Counted from the first letter of the stretch, positions 8,180 through 16,604 are shown. The stretch: 64,000 nucleotides of DNA from Kaistia geumhonensis (GCF_030815145.1 NZ_JAUSWJ010000001.1:4020501-4084500), one strand, 5' to 3'. Notes: a model not told the origin generated them from the sequence alone. Translations and numbers: made by a program.

Positions 8180-9544
8180 TCAATACCTCTCGAACCCTCT
8201 CTGCAACTCCCAGTCCGTGACGCGGCGGTCGTATTCGAACTGCTCCCAGCGTCCGGTGTGCAGATAGTGATCGACGACGCCGTCGCCGAGGGCGGCGCGC
8301 ATGACGGCCGAGCCGTCGAGCGCCACGATCGCGTCGCGCAGCGTCTTCGGCACTTCGCGGACGCCGGACGCGCCATAGGCGTCGCCGGAGAAGGCCGCCT
8401 CCAGCGCGAGCTTCTCGTCCATGCCGTGCAGGCCGGCGGCGATCAGGGCGGAGAAGGCGAGGTAGGGATTGAGATCGGCGCCGCCGATGCGGCATTCGGT
8501 GCGCACCGACTTGCCCTCGCCGACGACGCGGAAGCCGGCGGTGCGGTTGTCGACCGACCAGACGGCCTTGGTCGGCGCGAAGGTGCCGACCTGGAAGCGC
8601 TTGTAGGAGTTGATGTAGGGCGCGAGGAAATAGGTGAAGTCGGGCGCCAGCGTCAGATGGCCGGCGAGCCAGGACTTCATCGTCGCCGACATGCCGAGCG
8701 GGTCCTTCTCGTCCATGAACAGCGGCTTCTTCGCCTTGTGGTCCCAGAGCGAGGAATGGATGTGCGACGACGAGCCGGCGAGGTCGTAGCGCCACTTGGC
8801 CATGAAGGTGACCGAGCGGTTCTGGAGATGGGCGATCTCCTTGATGCCGTTCTTCATGACGACGTGCCAGTCGGCCATCGTCAGCGCCTCGGCATAGCGG
8901 ATGTTCACCTCTTCCTGTCCCGGCCCCCATTCGCCCTTGGAGTTCTCGATCGGAATGCCGGCGCCCATCAGCCCGTTGCGGATCGCGCGCAGCAGCGGCT
9001 CGTTCTTGGTCGTCTGGAGGATGTGATAGTCCTCGATGTAGTTCCCCATCGTCTTCAGGTCGCGCCAGCGCTTGCCCGAGGCGCTCTCGAAGGTCTCGTC
9101 GAAGACGTAGAATTCGAGCTCGGAGGCGAAGAAGGCCGACATGCCCCGATCGGCGAGGCGCTTCAGTTGCGCCTTCAGCATCGCGCGCGGGCTGTGCGGC
9201 AGGTCCTCGCCGTGATGGTCGCAGACATCGGCGAGCATCAGCGCCGTGCCTTCGAGCCAGGGGATGCGCCTCAGCGTCGTGATGTCCGGCTTCAGGACGA
9301 AGTCGCCATAGCCCTTCTCCCAGCTCGCCGCCTGGTAGCCGGGCACCGGCTCCATGTCGATGTCGACGGTGAGCAGGTAGTTGCAGGCATGCGTCTCGTG
9401 GATGGCGCTGTCGAGGAAGAAGGCGCCAGTGAAGCGCTTGCCGACGAGGCGTCCCTGCATATCGGGGAAGGCCACGATCACCGTGTCGATCGTGCCGGCG
9501 TCGATCGCCGCCTCGAGTTCCTTCAGCGTCATCGTGCCGGTCAT
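8180..9544 (-). CDS. Glutamine-synthetase-family gamma-glutamyl-amine ligase
   Basis: ATP-dependent ligase of the glutamine synthetase fold, 454 residues. Recognisable are the metal-binding Glu in ASELEFYVF, GEWGPGQEEVNI, the His loop GSSSHIHSSLWD, and the C-terminal GKSVRTECRIGGADLNPYL. The lineage is that of PuuA/GlnA4-type enzymes that join glutamate to an amine instead of ammonia. The adenylylation-site region of housekeeping GlnA is not apparent. I chose ATG 9544 (MTGTMTLKE) because AAGGA lies 7 bases upstream; an in-frame ATG at 9580 has no such site and overlaps a strong hairpin. Substrate is not proven; the neighbouring alcohol and aldehyde dehydrogenases favour an amino alcohol. Confidence 0.85.
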   Translation of the reverse strand: MTGTMTLKELEAAIDAGTIDTVIVAFPDMQGRLVGKRFTGAFFLDSAIHETHACNYLLTVDIDMEPVPGYQAASWEKGYGDFVLKPDITTLRRIPWLEGTALMLADVCDHHGEDLPHSPRAMLKAQLKRLADRGMSAFFASELEFYVFDETFESASGKRWRDLKTMGNYIEDYHILQTTKNEPLLRAIRNGLMGAGIPIENSKGEWGPGQEEVNIRYAEALTMADWHVVMKNGIKEIAHLQNRSVTFMAKWRYDLAGSSSHIHSSLWDHKAKKPLFMDEKDPLGMSATMKSWLAGHLTLAPDFTYFLAPYINSYKRFQVGTFAPTKAVWSVDNRTAGFRVVGEGKSVRTECRIGGADLNPYLAFSALIAAGLHGMDEKLALEAAFSGDAYGASGVREVPKTLRDAIVALDGSAVMRAALGDGVVDHYLHTGRWEQFEYDRRVTDWELQRGFERY

Positions 9545-9580
9545 GGTCGTTCCTTCGGGTATCGCGGGAGGTGGGTTCAT

Positions 9581-9640
9581 GCCGCCCCGGCCGGTGTGGG
9601 AACGGCCGGGGCGGCAATCGGGGCGGCCCCGGGGGGCCGC
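9581..9640 (-). promoter_or_regulatory. Two strong GC hairpins between permease and ligase genes
   Basis: The first dyad pairs 9581-9593 with 9603-9615, a perfect 13-bp stem with a 9-base loop. The second pairs 9623-9630 with 9633-9640. Neither is followed by a U-run on the minus strand, so they look less like a terminator than like an mRNA-stabilising or processing element that could set different levels of permease and ligase. Confidence 0.5.
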
Positions 9641-9680
9641 GCCTTGGCTGGGGGAGCGGTTCTTCCGTCCCCGACGATGG

Positions 9681-11234
9681 TCAGGCCTCGCCGACGGCCT
9701 TTTCGGCGGCCTCGATGGCCGCCTTGCGCCGCGCGATCATGTCGCCGATCGGCGGGCCCTGGAAGCGGCGATTCTCGAACGCGACCCAGATGACCGCCGT
9801 CACCACCACGAAGCCGACCGTGATGTAAAGGGCCCACTGGTTCGGCGGCTGGATGCCGATCACGAAAATCAGGATCATCGACACCACCGACAGCACCGCG
9901 AACAGCGTGAACAGCCCGCGGCCCATGTTCCAGGGTCCCATTTTCGGCCATTTCGCGGTGCCGTAGGCGAAGAGCCCGAGCACGATCGGAATGACGAAGG
10001 AGAAGAACAGGAAGATGACGGTGCAGGACACGACGATCGTATAGACCGGCGTATCGCCGATCGAGACGAGCGAGGAGCCCCAGACGAAGAGGACCGCCAG
10101 GATGGCGCCGGTCCAGATCGCGGCGACCGGGGTGCGGAATTTCCGGCTGACGCTCGACAATGCGCCGGAGGCCGGCAGGCCGCCGTCGCGCGAGAAGGCG
10201 AAGATCATGCGCGAGACCGAAGTCACCGTCGCGAGGCCGCAGAGGAACTGCGACACGAAGATCGCAAGATAGAGCACATATTTGACCGTCGGGTTCACCT
10301 GGGCGTCCATGGCCCAGAAGAAGACGTTCCAGCCCTGCTTCGCCGCATCGTCCATGTTCGGGATCATGAGCACGAACGAGCACAGCATGATGTAGCCGAA
10401 CACCGCCGACCAGACGACCGACATGACCATGCCGCGCGGCACGGAATGGGCCGCCTTCACCGTCTCCTCGGAGGTGTGCGCCGAGGCGTCGTAGCCGGTG
10501 ATCGTGTAGATCGGCAGCAGGAGGCCGAGCAGGAACACCCACCATTCCGACACCTGCGGCCAGACATTGCCGCCGGCCTCGCCGGAATAGTTGGCGAAGG
10601 TGAAGAGCCGCGCGAAGTCGTAGGAGGGCGCCGAGGCGAGGCAGACGAGCGCCAGCACCACCGCCGTTGCGAAGATGAGATAGCCCGAGAAGTCGGTGAG
10701 CCTGGCGGTGAGGCCGATGCCCATGTGGTTGATCAGCGCCTGCAGGCCCGTGAGCACCGCGAGGAAGAGCACGCGGCTGGTGATCGTGTCTTCCCAGCCG
10801 AGCAGCGGCCCGAACGCGCCGACGAAGAAGTAGTAGGTGCCGACATTGATGGCGCCGAGCACGGTCACGAGGCCGAGCAGGTTGAACCAGGCCGTCACCC
10901 AGCCGGTGAAGCGGTTCCCGAGGATCGAGCCCCAGTGATAGAGGCCGCCGGCAGTCGGATAGGCCGAGGAGATCTGCGCCATCGCGAGCGCGAACACGCC
11001 CGAGATGAGGCAGCCGAGCGGCCAGCCGATGCCGATCGCGGCGCCGCCCGCGCCCGATGTCGCCTGTGCGAGCGAATTGATGCCGCCCGAAAGGATGCAG
11101 ATGATCGAGAAGGAGATCGCGAAGTTCGAGAAGCGGCTCATCCGCCGTTCCAGTTCCTGGGCGTAGCCCATGGAATGGAGGACATGGATGTCCGCCTTCT
11201 TGTCGGCCTCCGAATAGGAATCGCGCACGCTCAT
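9681..11234 (-). CDS. APC-superfamily amino acid/amine permease (ACT family)
   Basis: Inner-membrane secondary transporter of 517 residues with about 12 hydrophobic helices. The N-terminus YAQELERRMSRFSNFAISFS and the following SLAQATSGAGGAAIGIGWP are typical of the amino acid-choline transporter (ACT) branch, which includes GABA, choline and ethanolamine carriers. Start ATG 11234 (MSVRDSYSE) is preceded by GGGAGC; the frame extension upstream is not conserved. It is the second gene of the minus-strand cluster, 136 bases before the ligase, and is the likely importer of the amine that the ligase glutamylates. Confidence 0.85.
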   Translation of the reverse strand: MSVRDSYSEADKKADIHVLHSMGYAQELERRMSRFSNFAISFSIICILSGGINSLAQATSGAGGAAIGIGWPLGCLISGVFALAMAQISSAYPTAGGLYHWGSILGNRFTGWVTAWFNLLGLVTVLGAINVGTYYFFVGAFGPLLGWEDTITSRVLFLAVLTGLQALINHMGIGLTARLTDFSGYLIFATAVVLALVCLASAPSYDFARLFTFANYSGEAGGNVWPQVSEWWVFLLGLLLPIYTITGYDASAHTSEETVKAAHSVPRGMVMSVVWSAVFGYIMLCSFVLMIPNMDDAAKQGWNVFFWAMDAQVNPTVKYVLYLAIFVSQFLCGLATVTSVSRMIFAFSRDGGLPASGALSSVSRKFRTPVAAIWTGAILAVLFVWGSSLVSIGDTPVYTIVVSCTVIFLFFSFVIPIVLGLFAYGTAKWPKMGPWNMGRGLFTLFAVLSVVSMILIFVIGIQPPNQWALYITVGFVVVTAVIWVAFENRRFQGPPIGDMIARRKAAIEAAEKAVGEA

Positions 11235-11404
11235 GCCATGCTCCCGTCGCTGACCCGGGGCGGTCGGCCCTCGCCGGACCACCCGATCGGGCGATGCCCC
11301 GTCACTGTTCCCGCGGCGGTTGATCCGCCGTATCCTTTCGGGGCCCGTGGTCTTGCGCCATGTCGGCCCTGCATGCTGGCGAGCGCCGTTTCGCGCCGCT
11401 CTCC

Positions 11405-12235
11405 CTAGTCCTTCGCCGCCGGCAACCCGATGCGCGCCGCCGTCTCCGCCAGCGCAGCCGCCAGACGGTCCGTCCAGCCAGCCACCGCGGCGGTGTCGGC
11501 GAGGAGGTCGTTGCGCACCTCGATCATCACATGCGGAATGCCGCGCGCCCGTCCGTGCCGGCGGATCGTGTAGTCGACATTGTCCTTGGCCGAATAAGGC
11601 TGGTCGTCGCCGACGACGAGACCGGCTTCCCGTCCGAGCGCCGCCAGCATCGGATCGGCCATCCGGCGGTCGCCGGTCTGGATGATGCCGACATGCCAGG
11701 GGCGGGCGATGCCGCGCCAGACGGGCGTGTAGGAGTGGATGGTGACCAGCGCCGTCGGCCGGCCTTCGGCGAGGCGTGCTCCGAACAGCGCGTCGAGCGC
11801 GGCGTGGAAAGGCGTCCAGACCGCGGCGATCCGCGCCTCGCGGGCAGGACCGTCGAGCCCGGCATTGCCGGGGATCTCGGTATCCTCCGAGAAGGGGGTG
11901 ATCGCGTCGGGAAGGGTCGGTTCGCGGTTGCAGTCGATCACGAGGCGCGAATAGGCCTGCAGCACCGCCGCGCCGCCGAAGCGGGCCGCAAGGCCGCGGG
12001 TCAGCGCCTCGGCGCCGGGATCGTAGGCGATATGGCGCCGGAAGGCCTCGCGCGGCAGGCCGAGATCGCCGAGCGCGCGCGGCATGCGGTTCGAGGCATG
12101 CTCGCAGACGAAGACGAACGGGTCCCGCCGCGCGGCGATATGTTCGACCGGAAGAGGCTCGTCCGTTGCCAGAAGCGGCGCCGGAGTTCCCTCCGCCCCC
12201 TTCCGATGCGTTTGACCGATCGCCGATCTCGCCAT
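11405..12235 (-). CDS. N-formylglutamate amidohydrolase-family protein
   Basis: Zinc-dependent amidohydrolase of the HutG/FGase family, 276 residues. Motifs seen are FVFVCEHASNRMP, HIAYDPGAEALTRGLA, SRLVIDCNRE, ALVTIHSYTPVWRG and VMIEVRNDLL, which together carry the family's acidic and His ligands. No histidine-utilisation genes (hutH, hutU, hutI) are nearby. It is the first gene of the minus-strand run and faces an RpiR regulator. Known members cleave N-formyl- or N-acyl-type amides of acidic amino acids; here a role in cleaving a gamma-glutamyl amide is proposed from context. Confidence 0.83.
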   Translation of the reverse strand: MARSAIGQTHRKGAEGTPAPLLATDEPLPVEHIAARRDPFVFVCEHASNRMPRALGDLGLPREAFRRHIAYDPGAEALTRGLAARFGGAAVLQAYSRLVIDCNREPTLPDAITPFSEDTEIPGNAGLDGPAREARIAAVWTPFHAALDALFGARLAEGRPTALVTIHSYTPVWRGIARPWHVGIIQTGDRRMADPMLAALGREAGLVVGDDQPYSAKDNVDYTIRRHGRARGIPHVMIEVRNDLLADTAAVAGWTDRLAAALAETAARIGLPAAKD

Positions 12236-12285
12236 GCCGTGCCGCCCCCGGCGCCCGAGCGCTGGACTTCGCGGCGCTCTGAACG

Positions 12286-12335
12286 ATACGTTACAGCAGC
12301 GTATGAAAGCGTCAATTCTGAAATGATGGCGTCAA
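12286..12335. promoter_or_regulatory. Candidate operator region between amidohydrolase and RpiR genes
   Basis: The 155-base divergent gap holds an inverted repeat ATACG-N9-CGTAT (12286-12304) and two direct copies of GCGTCAA (12309-12315 and 12329-12335) exactly 20 bases apart, close to two helical turns. The region is AT-richer than its flanks. It is the natural place for the RpiR protein to bind and control both directions. Confidence 0.4.
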
Positions 12336-12390
12336 CTGCCTGCGATTGCGGCAAAGAGGCAGTCCAGGCGAAGAAGGGAGCGGGGCGGGC

Positions 12391-13233
12391 ATGGCGGATG
12401 GCGACGCGTCGGTCGGCGAGAGGCTCAGGCGCGATCTCGGCCGCCTGACACCCAACGAGAAGCGCGCGGCGCAGCGGCTCCTGGCCGATTATCCGATGGC
12501 GGGGCTCGACAGCGCCGCCCGGCTCGGCGAGTCGGCCGGCGTCAGCGCGCCGACCGTGCTGAGGATGATCGCCAAGATCGGCTATGCGAGCTATGGCAGC
12601 TTCCAGGACGATCTCAAGGCCGAGCTGGCGGCGCGGCGGGCGACGCCGCTGACCAAGGGGCTGCGCGGAGCGGCCGATGACCCGCTCGCCGCCTTCGCCC
12701 TCGCGGCGATCGACAATCTCCGCGCCACCGCTGCCAACGTGCCGCGCGACGAATTCAACGCGGTGGTCAGGCTGCTGGCCGATCCGGCGCGCACCGCGTT
12801 CCTTCTCGGCGGCCGCTTCACGGACGCCATCGCCGACTATATGGCCGCGCATCTGCGCGTTCTGCGGCCCAATTGCCGGCGCATCACCGGCCAGCCCGCC
12901 GCCTGGCTCGACCAGTTGCTCGACATCGACCGCCGATCGGTGCTGCTGCTGTTCGATATCCGCCGCTATTCGGCCGATCTCGCCGATTTCGCCGAACGCG
13001 CGAACGGGCGCGGCGCGACGGTGGTGCTCGTCACGGACCAGTGGCTGTCGCCGATCTCGCGGGTCGCGCGGCATGTGCTGCCGGCCCATGTCGCGGCGCC
13101 GTCGGTCTGGGATTCCGGCGTCGGCCTCATCGCCATCGTCGAGGCGCTGCTTGCCGCCGTCGCCACCGACCGCGGCGACCAGGGCCGCCAGCGCCTCGAG
13201 GCCCTCGAAGCCATCCGCAGGGAGCGCGAGTGA
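12391..13233 (+). CDS. MurR/RpiR-family transcriptional regulator
   Basis: Regulator of 280 residues with an N-terminal helix-turn-helix of the RpiR type (about residues 1-75; LGESAGVSAPTVLRMIAKIG). A C-terminal SIS domain follows (about 125-255) that normally binds a phosphosugar or related ligand. ATG 12391 (MADGDAS) is preceded by AAGGGAG. It is divergent from the amidohydrolase and the rest of the amine cluster, so it is the likely local regulator. In this family a ligand bound to the SIS domain relieves or activates control; which ligand applies here is unknown. Confidence 0.88.
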   Translation: MADGDASVGERLRRDLGRLTPNEKRAAQRLLADYPMAGLDSAARLGESAGVSAPTVLRMIAKIGYASYGSFQDDLKAELAARRATPLTKGLRGAADDPLAAFALAAIDNLRATAANVPRDEFNAVVRLLADPARTAFLLGGRFTDAIADYMAAHLRVLRPNCRRITGQPAAWLDQLLDIDRRSVLLLFDIRRYSADLADFAERANGRGATVVLVTDQWLSPISRVARHVLPAHVAAPSVWDSGVGLIAIVEALLAAVATDRGDQGRQRLEALEAIRRERE

Positions 13234-13249
13234 GCGGCGATTCTCGCGC

Positions 13250-13278
13250 TTGACGTGCATTCGGCGTGGTTCTAGCTT
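13250..13278 (+). promoter_or_regulatory. Candidate sigma-70-type promoter for the GYF/TM2 gene
   Basis: TTGACG (13250-13255) is separated by 17 bases from TAGCTT (13273-13278), 25 bases upstream of the ATG at 13304. The -35 matches consensus at five of six positions and the -10 at three, in a GC-rich background where such boxes are uncommon. Confidence 0.4.
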
Positions 13279-13303
13279 GCTACCATTGCGTGTGGGGGCA
13301 GGC

Positions 13304-13945
13304 ATGGTCGATCAGGGGGGAGTTGATCCCGCGCGCGGGATTGCGCCGACGAGAGGCGTCGAGAACGCCCGGCTTCGTCCGCCGCACCCGCTGGACGCGG
13401 AATGGTGGGTGCACAGCGACGGCGAGGTGCTCGGCCCGTTCACCGGGCATCAGCTGCGCGCGTTCATCGGGGAAGGGCGCATCACCCGATCCACCGATAT
13501 CGTGAAGGTGGGGTCCGAGACCTGGTCGCTGGCCGGGGACGACCCGGTGATCGGGAGGCTGTTCCCCCGATCCGCACCGGCGATCCCGGCGCGCGAGCCA
13601 GTGGCCGTCTCAGGTCCGGTATCCGCCGCGCCGGGAGCGACCGTCGTTCAGGTCACCAACACCATCACGTCGGAAGCGCCGCGGCCGATCCTCGTGGGCA
13701 TGGGGGAGGCGAAGCCCAAATCCGCGGGAACCGCCTTGCTGCTGTCGATCCTCATCTGCGGTGCCGGCCAGATGTACAATGGCCAGATCGGCAAGGGCAT
13801 CGGGATGCTGGTCCTTTGCGTGCTGCTCTGGTTCGTCTTCCTGGGCTGGATCATCAATATCTGGTCGTGGATCGACGCCTACCGCACTGCCAAGGCCATG
13901 AACGAACGCTATTACCGCCTCCTCGCGGCCGGGGCCGTCATCTGA
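13304..13945 (+). CDS. GYF_2 domain / TM2-like membrane protein
   Basis: Protein of 213 residues with two recognisable parts. Residues about 33-85 form a GYF_2-type domain (WWVHSDGEVLGPFTGHQLRA...TWSLAGDDP). Residues about 140-205 form a TM2-like pair of membrane helices around ILICGAGQMYNGQIGKG, ending WSWIDAYRTAKAMNERYY, the usual TM2 close. The linker between them is proline- and alanine-rich. Such proteins probably present a cytoplasmic peptide-binding GYF module at the membrane; the function is not known. A zinc-ribbon membrane protein follows eight bases after its stop. Confidence 0.75.
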   Translation: MVDQGGVDPARGIAPTRGVENARLRPPHPLDAEWWVHSDGEVLGPFTGHQLRAFIGEGRITRSTDIVKVGSETWSLAGDDPVIGRLFPRSAPAIPAREPVAVSGPVSAAPGATVVQVTNTITSEAPRPILVGMGEAKPKSAGTALLLSILICGAGQMYNGQIGKGIGMLVLCVLLWFVFLGWIINIWSWIDAYRTAKAMNERYYRLLAAGAVI

Positions 13946-13953
13946 GGTCCACC

Positions 13954-14370
13954 ATGGCTCGGGACGTCAGCCTGCCCCGCGTCTGCTTTCGCTGCGGTTC
14001 GCCGGCTGCGCCGAGGTCGGACTATTGCCCCGCGTGCCTCGTGGCGATGCGACGCCCGGGCCTCCACCACGCCGAACTCAACTGGGAGCGGATCGCCCGT
14101 CTTCTCTCGCTCATCCCGATCCTGCTCGGGCCTCCCGTTGCCGCCTTGCTGATCAGCTTTCGACGGATGAAGAGCACCCGCCCCGGTTCGGTCGGCCGCG
14201 AGGTCTGGCAGACGACCATCGTCATCGCCGTGGCCAATATCGTCCTCAGCCTTCTCGTCTGGCACGTCGCCGCGGGTCATGCCGAAGCGCTGGCCATCGA
14301 AGCCTTTGCGTGGCTCCGCGCGCTCATGGGCGTGGGCGCGCAAACACCCTCCGGCGTGATCGGAGCCTGA
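13954..14370 (+). CDS. Small zinc-ribbon membrane protein, function unknown
   Basis: Protein of 138 residues. An N-terminal CxxC...CxxC pair (VCFRCGSPAAPRSDYCPACL, about residues 10-29) looks like a zinc ribbon. Two hydrophobic helices follow (LLSLIPILLGPPVAALLIS and IVIAVANIVLSLLVWHVAA). It is eight bases downstream of the GYF/TM2 gene and is probably co-transcribed with it. I do not recognise a named family. Confidence 0.6.
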   Translation: MARDVSLPRVCFRCGSPAAPRSDYCPACLVAMRRPGLHHAELNWERIARLLSLIPILLGPPVAALLISFRRMKSTRPGSVGREVWQTTIVIAVANIVLSLLVWHVAAGHAEALAIEAFAWLRALMGVGAQTPSGVIGA

Positions 14371-14376
14371 AGGGGC

Positions 14377-14784
14377 TCAGCGCTTTCCCTGCCGGCCGAG
14401 ATGGGTGTGTCCGAATGCGTCGGGGTATTTGAGGCCGTAGCCCAGCATGCGGTCGAAGCCGATATGACCGGCGAGGATCACGGCCGCCGCCACAGCCATC
14501 GGCGCGCTGGCGAGGAGGCCGATCGCGCCGATCAGCGCTGCGGCTGCGTAGGTGTGCACGAGATTGTAGGCGATCGCCCCGGCGCGTGGGCCGGCGAGAT
14601 ACCCGAGCATCGCCAGATCGGGCGTCAAGAAGAAGAGGCCGAAGACCAGCCAGCTGCCGCCCGTCAGATGCCAGGCATAGAGCGCAGCCGCCAGCATCAC
14701 TGCTCCCTCGATCCGGAGCAGCAGGAGAGGCATGCCGGTGACAGGGGAGGTGGTGCCGGCCCCGGACGTTGAATTTTGCCGCAT
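14377..14784 (-). CDS. DUF4260 family membrane protein
   Basis: Small inner-membrane protein of 135 residues with about four hydrophobic segments. It shows the DUF4260 pattern: LRIEGAVMLAAALYAW, FFLTPDLAMLGYLAG, NLVHTYAAAALIG and HIGFDRMLGYGLKYPDAFGHTHLG near the end. I chose the ATG at 14784 (MRQNSTSG). A TTG-initiated form from 14844 is possible, but its extra residues show no family likeness. Function unknown. It is convergent with the zinc-ribbon gene. Confidence 0.75.
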   Translation of the reverse strand: MRQNSTSGAGTTSPVTGMPLLLLRIEGAVMLAAALYAWHLTGGSWLVFGLFFLTPDLAMLGYLAGPRAGAIAYNLVHTYAAAALIGAIGLLASAPMAVAAAVILAGHIGFDRMLGYGLKYPDAFGHTHLGRQGKR

Positions 14785-15000
14785 GATGTCGATTTCTCGC
14801 GAATTTTGTTGACGAACATCAATCTGGCGGCGGATGCCTTTCAAAGGAATTGTCTAGAGTTCTTGCTCGGCCATGCGAAAATGTATGGCCTCGCCATCGC
14901 TCGATCAGAACCGGATGGCCGGGTCTGACCTCGGGGGGCGACCGGCCGCGAGGCGGCCCGGCAACCGATTTCGTGATCTCGGCCGGGCGAAATCAGACGA

Positions 15001-16551
15001 TCATTCGGCCCGCTTCAGCGTGCCGAAGCCGAGGTCGTCCAGGCTTTCGATCGTCACCTGCTCCGCCTTGCCGCCGAGACCGATGGTGAAGGTGACGGCG
15101 CTCGGCATCTCCGGCATTTCCTCGGCCGGATGCATGACGAAGAGATCGCGGTCGTAATGGACGAGCGGAAAACGGCGTTCGCCCTTCGGTCCGAGACGGA
15201 GGACCAGCGAGCCGTTCTCTTCAGAAATCAAAGCGTTGCCGAGATAGTCGTTGGCATAGCGGCCGAGATAGGCGGCATTCGCCAGCGCCGGGCGAGGCTC
15301 GGCGGGAGGATTGGCGAAGCGCGCTTTCGCGGCCTCGACGGCCGGTCCGAACAGGCCGGCATAGGCGTTGTCCCAGGCGCCGATCCAGTCCTTGCCGACC
15401 TTGCCCGTGAAGACGAGGTCGAAGAGCGAATCGGCGAGACCTTCGGGCAGGCCCGTTGGGAAGGCGTTGGTCAGCACGACTATGCCGATGCCCCGCTCCG
15501 GCAGGATGCTGACCAGCGTCCGCGCGCCGTTTGAGAACGCGCCGGCATGGCCCCATTGCACGCCGTAGCGGCCGAATTCCACATTCCAGCCGCGCCCATA
15601 AAAGGAGGCGCCGCCGGTAACCGGATTGCTGCCGCGCTCCATCAGGGGGACATGGGTCGCGGCGAGTGCCGCTGGATCGATCATCGGCTTTCCGCCGAGG
15701 CTGCCATTGCCGAGCTCGAGCCGCAGCCAGGTCGCGAGGTCGCGGGCGCTTGAGGAAACGCCGCCGGCCGGAGCCTGCGCGTCGGGCTTCCTGAGCGGAC
15801 CGGGCTTCCAGGCTCCGGTGCCGCCGATATGAAGGACGGCGCGGTCGGGACGCGACAGGAAATCGGCGTAGCGGGCGCTGGTCTGTGTCATGCCGAGCGG
15901 CTTGAAGAGCCGCTCCTCCGCGAGGTCGGCCCAGTCCTTCCCTTCGCCCTTGGCCACGGCGTCGGCGCCTTCGGTGATGCCGAAGTTCGAATAGGAGTAG
16001 GTGGCGCGGAAGGGCGCGAGCGGCACCTCGGCGAGACGCTGCATGATCGTCGCGCGGTCGAAGCCGAGATCCTCGAGTTCGTTGCCGGCATTGCCGGGCA
16101 GGCCGCTGCGATGGGCGAAGAGGTCGGTGACGGTGAGGTTCGCCGTCGGCCACGCTTCCTTCAGATGGAAGGACGGGTCGAGATCGGAGATGAGCGAATC
16201 CCAGCCGATGCCGTGCTGATTGTCGCCGACGACGGCCGCGACCACGGTTGCCGAGATCGGCTTCGAGAAGGATGCGAGCTGGAACACAGTATCGGGGCCG
16301 ACGGGCGCGTCCTTGCCGGCCTCGCGGGAGCCGAAGCCCTTGAGATAGACGACCTCGTCGCCGGCCACGATCGCGACGGAGAGCCCCGGCACCTCGCCGT
16401 CGGCGATCGCCTTGGCGACCATGGCCTCGAAGGTCGGGAGTACGGCCTCGACCTCGGCGCGGGTCACGTTGGCGGCTTCGGCCGCGCCCGCATTCGCCAG
16501 AGCCACGCCGAAAGCGGCGGTGGCCAGCAGACCGACACGCTTCATCATCAT
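15001..16551 (-). CDS. Secreted serine hydrolase, class C beta-lactamase fold
   Basis: Periplasmic or surface hydrolase of about 516 residues. It has a signal peptide (VGLLATAAFGVALANAGAAEA), then a beta-lactamase/esterase domain with the SxxK motif in LASFSKPIS, the YxN motif in TYSYSNFG, and HAG in WGHAGAFSNG replacing KTG. A C-terminal lipocalin-like extension (about 400-516) follows. Three ATGs in a row (16551, 16548, 16545) follow a GGGGGGA site; 16545 has the best spacing. It is on the same strand as the sugar kinase genes, 53 bases beyond the first, so it may be co-transcribed. This family includes esterases and D-peptidases; substrate unknown. Confidence 0.8.
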   Translation of the reverse strand: MMMKRVGLLATAAFGVALANAGAAEAANVTRAEVEAVLPTFEAMVAKAIADGEVPGLSVAIVAGDEVVYLKGFGSREAGKDAPVGPDTVFQLASFSKPISATVVAAVVGDNQHGIGWDSLISDLDPSFHLKEAWPTANLTVTDLFAHRSGLPGNAGNELEDLGFDRATIMQRLAEVPLAPFRATYSYSNFGITEGADAVAKGEGKDWADLAEERLFKPLGMTQTSARYADFLSRPDRAVLHIGGTGAWKPGPLRKPDAQAPAGGVSSSARDLATWLRLELGNGSLGGKPMIDPAALAATHVPLMERGSNPVTGGASFYGRGWNVEFGRYGVQWGHAGAFSNGARTLVSILPERGIGIVVLTNAFPTGLPEGLADSLFDLVFTGKVGKDWIGAWDNAYAGLFGPAVEAAKARFANPPAEPRPALANAAYLGRYANDYLGNALISEENGSLVLRLGPKGERRFPLVHYDRDLFVMHPAEEMPEMPSAVTFTIGLGGKAEQVTIESLDDLGFGTLKRAE

Positions 16552-16604
16552 TCCCCCCACCGGATCGTCGTCAGATCGAGCGTGAGCCTATCATGGTCCG
16601 TGCG

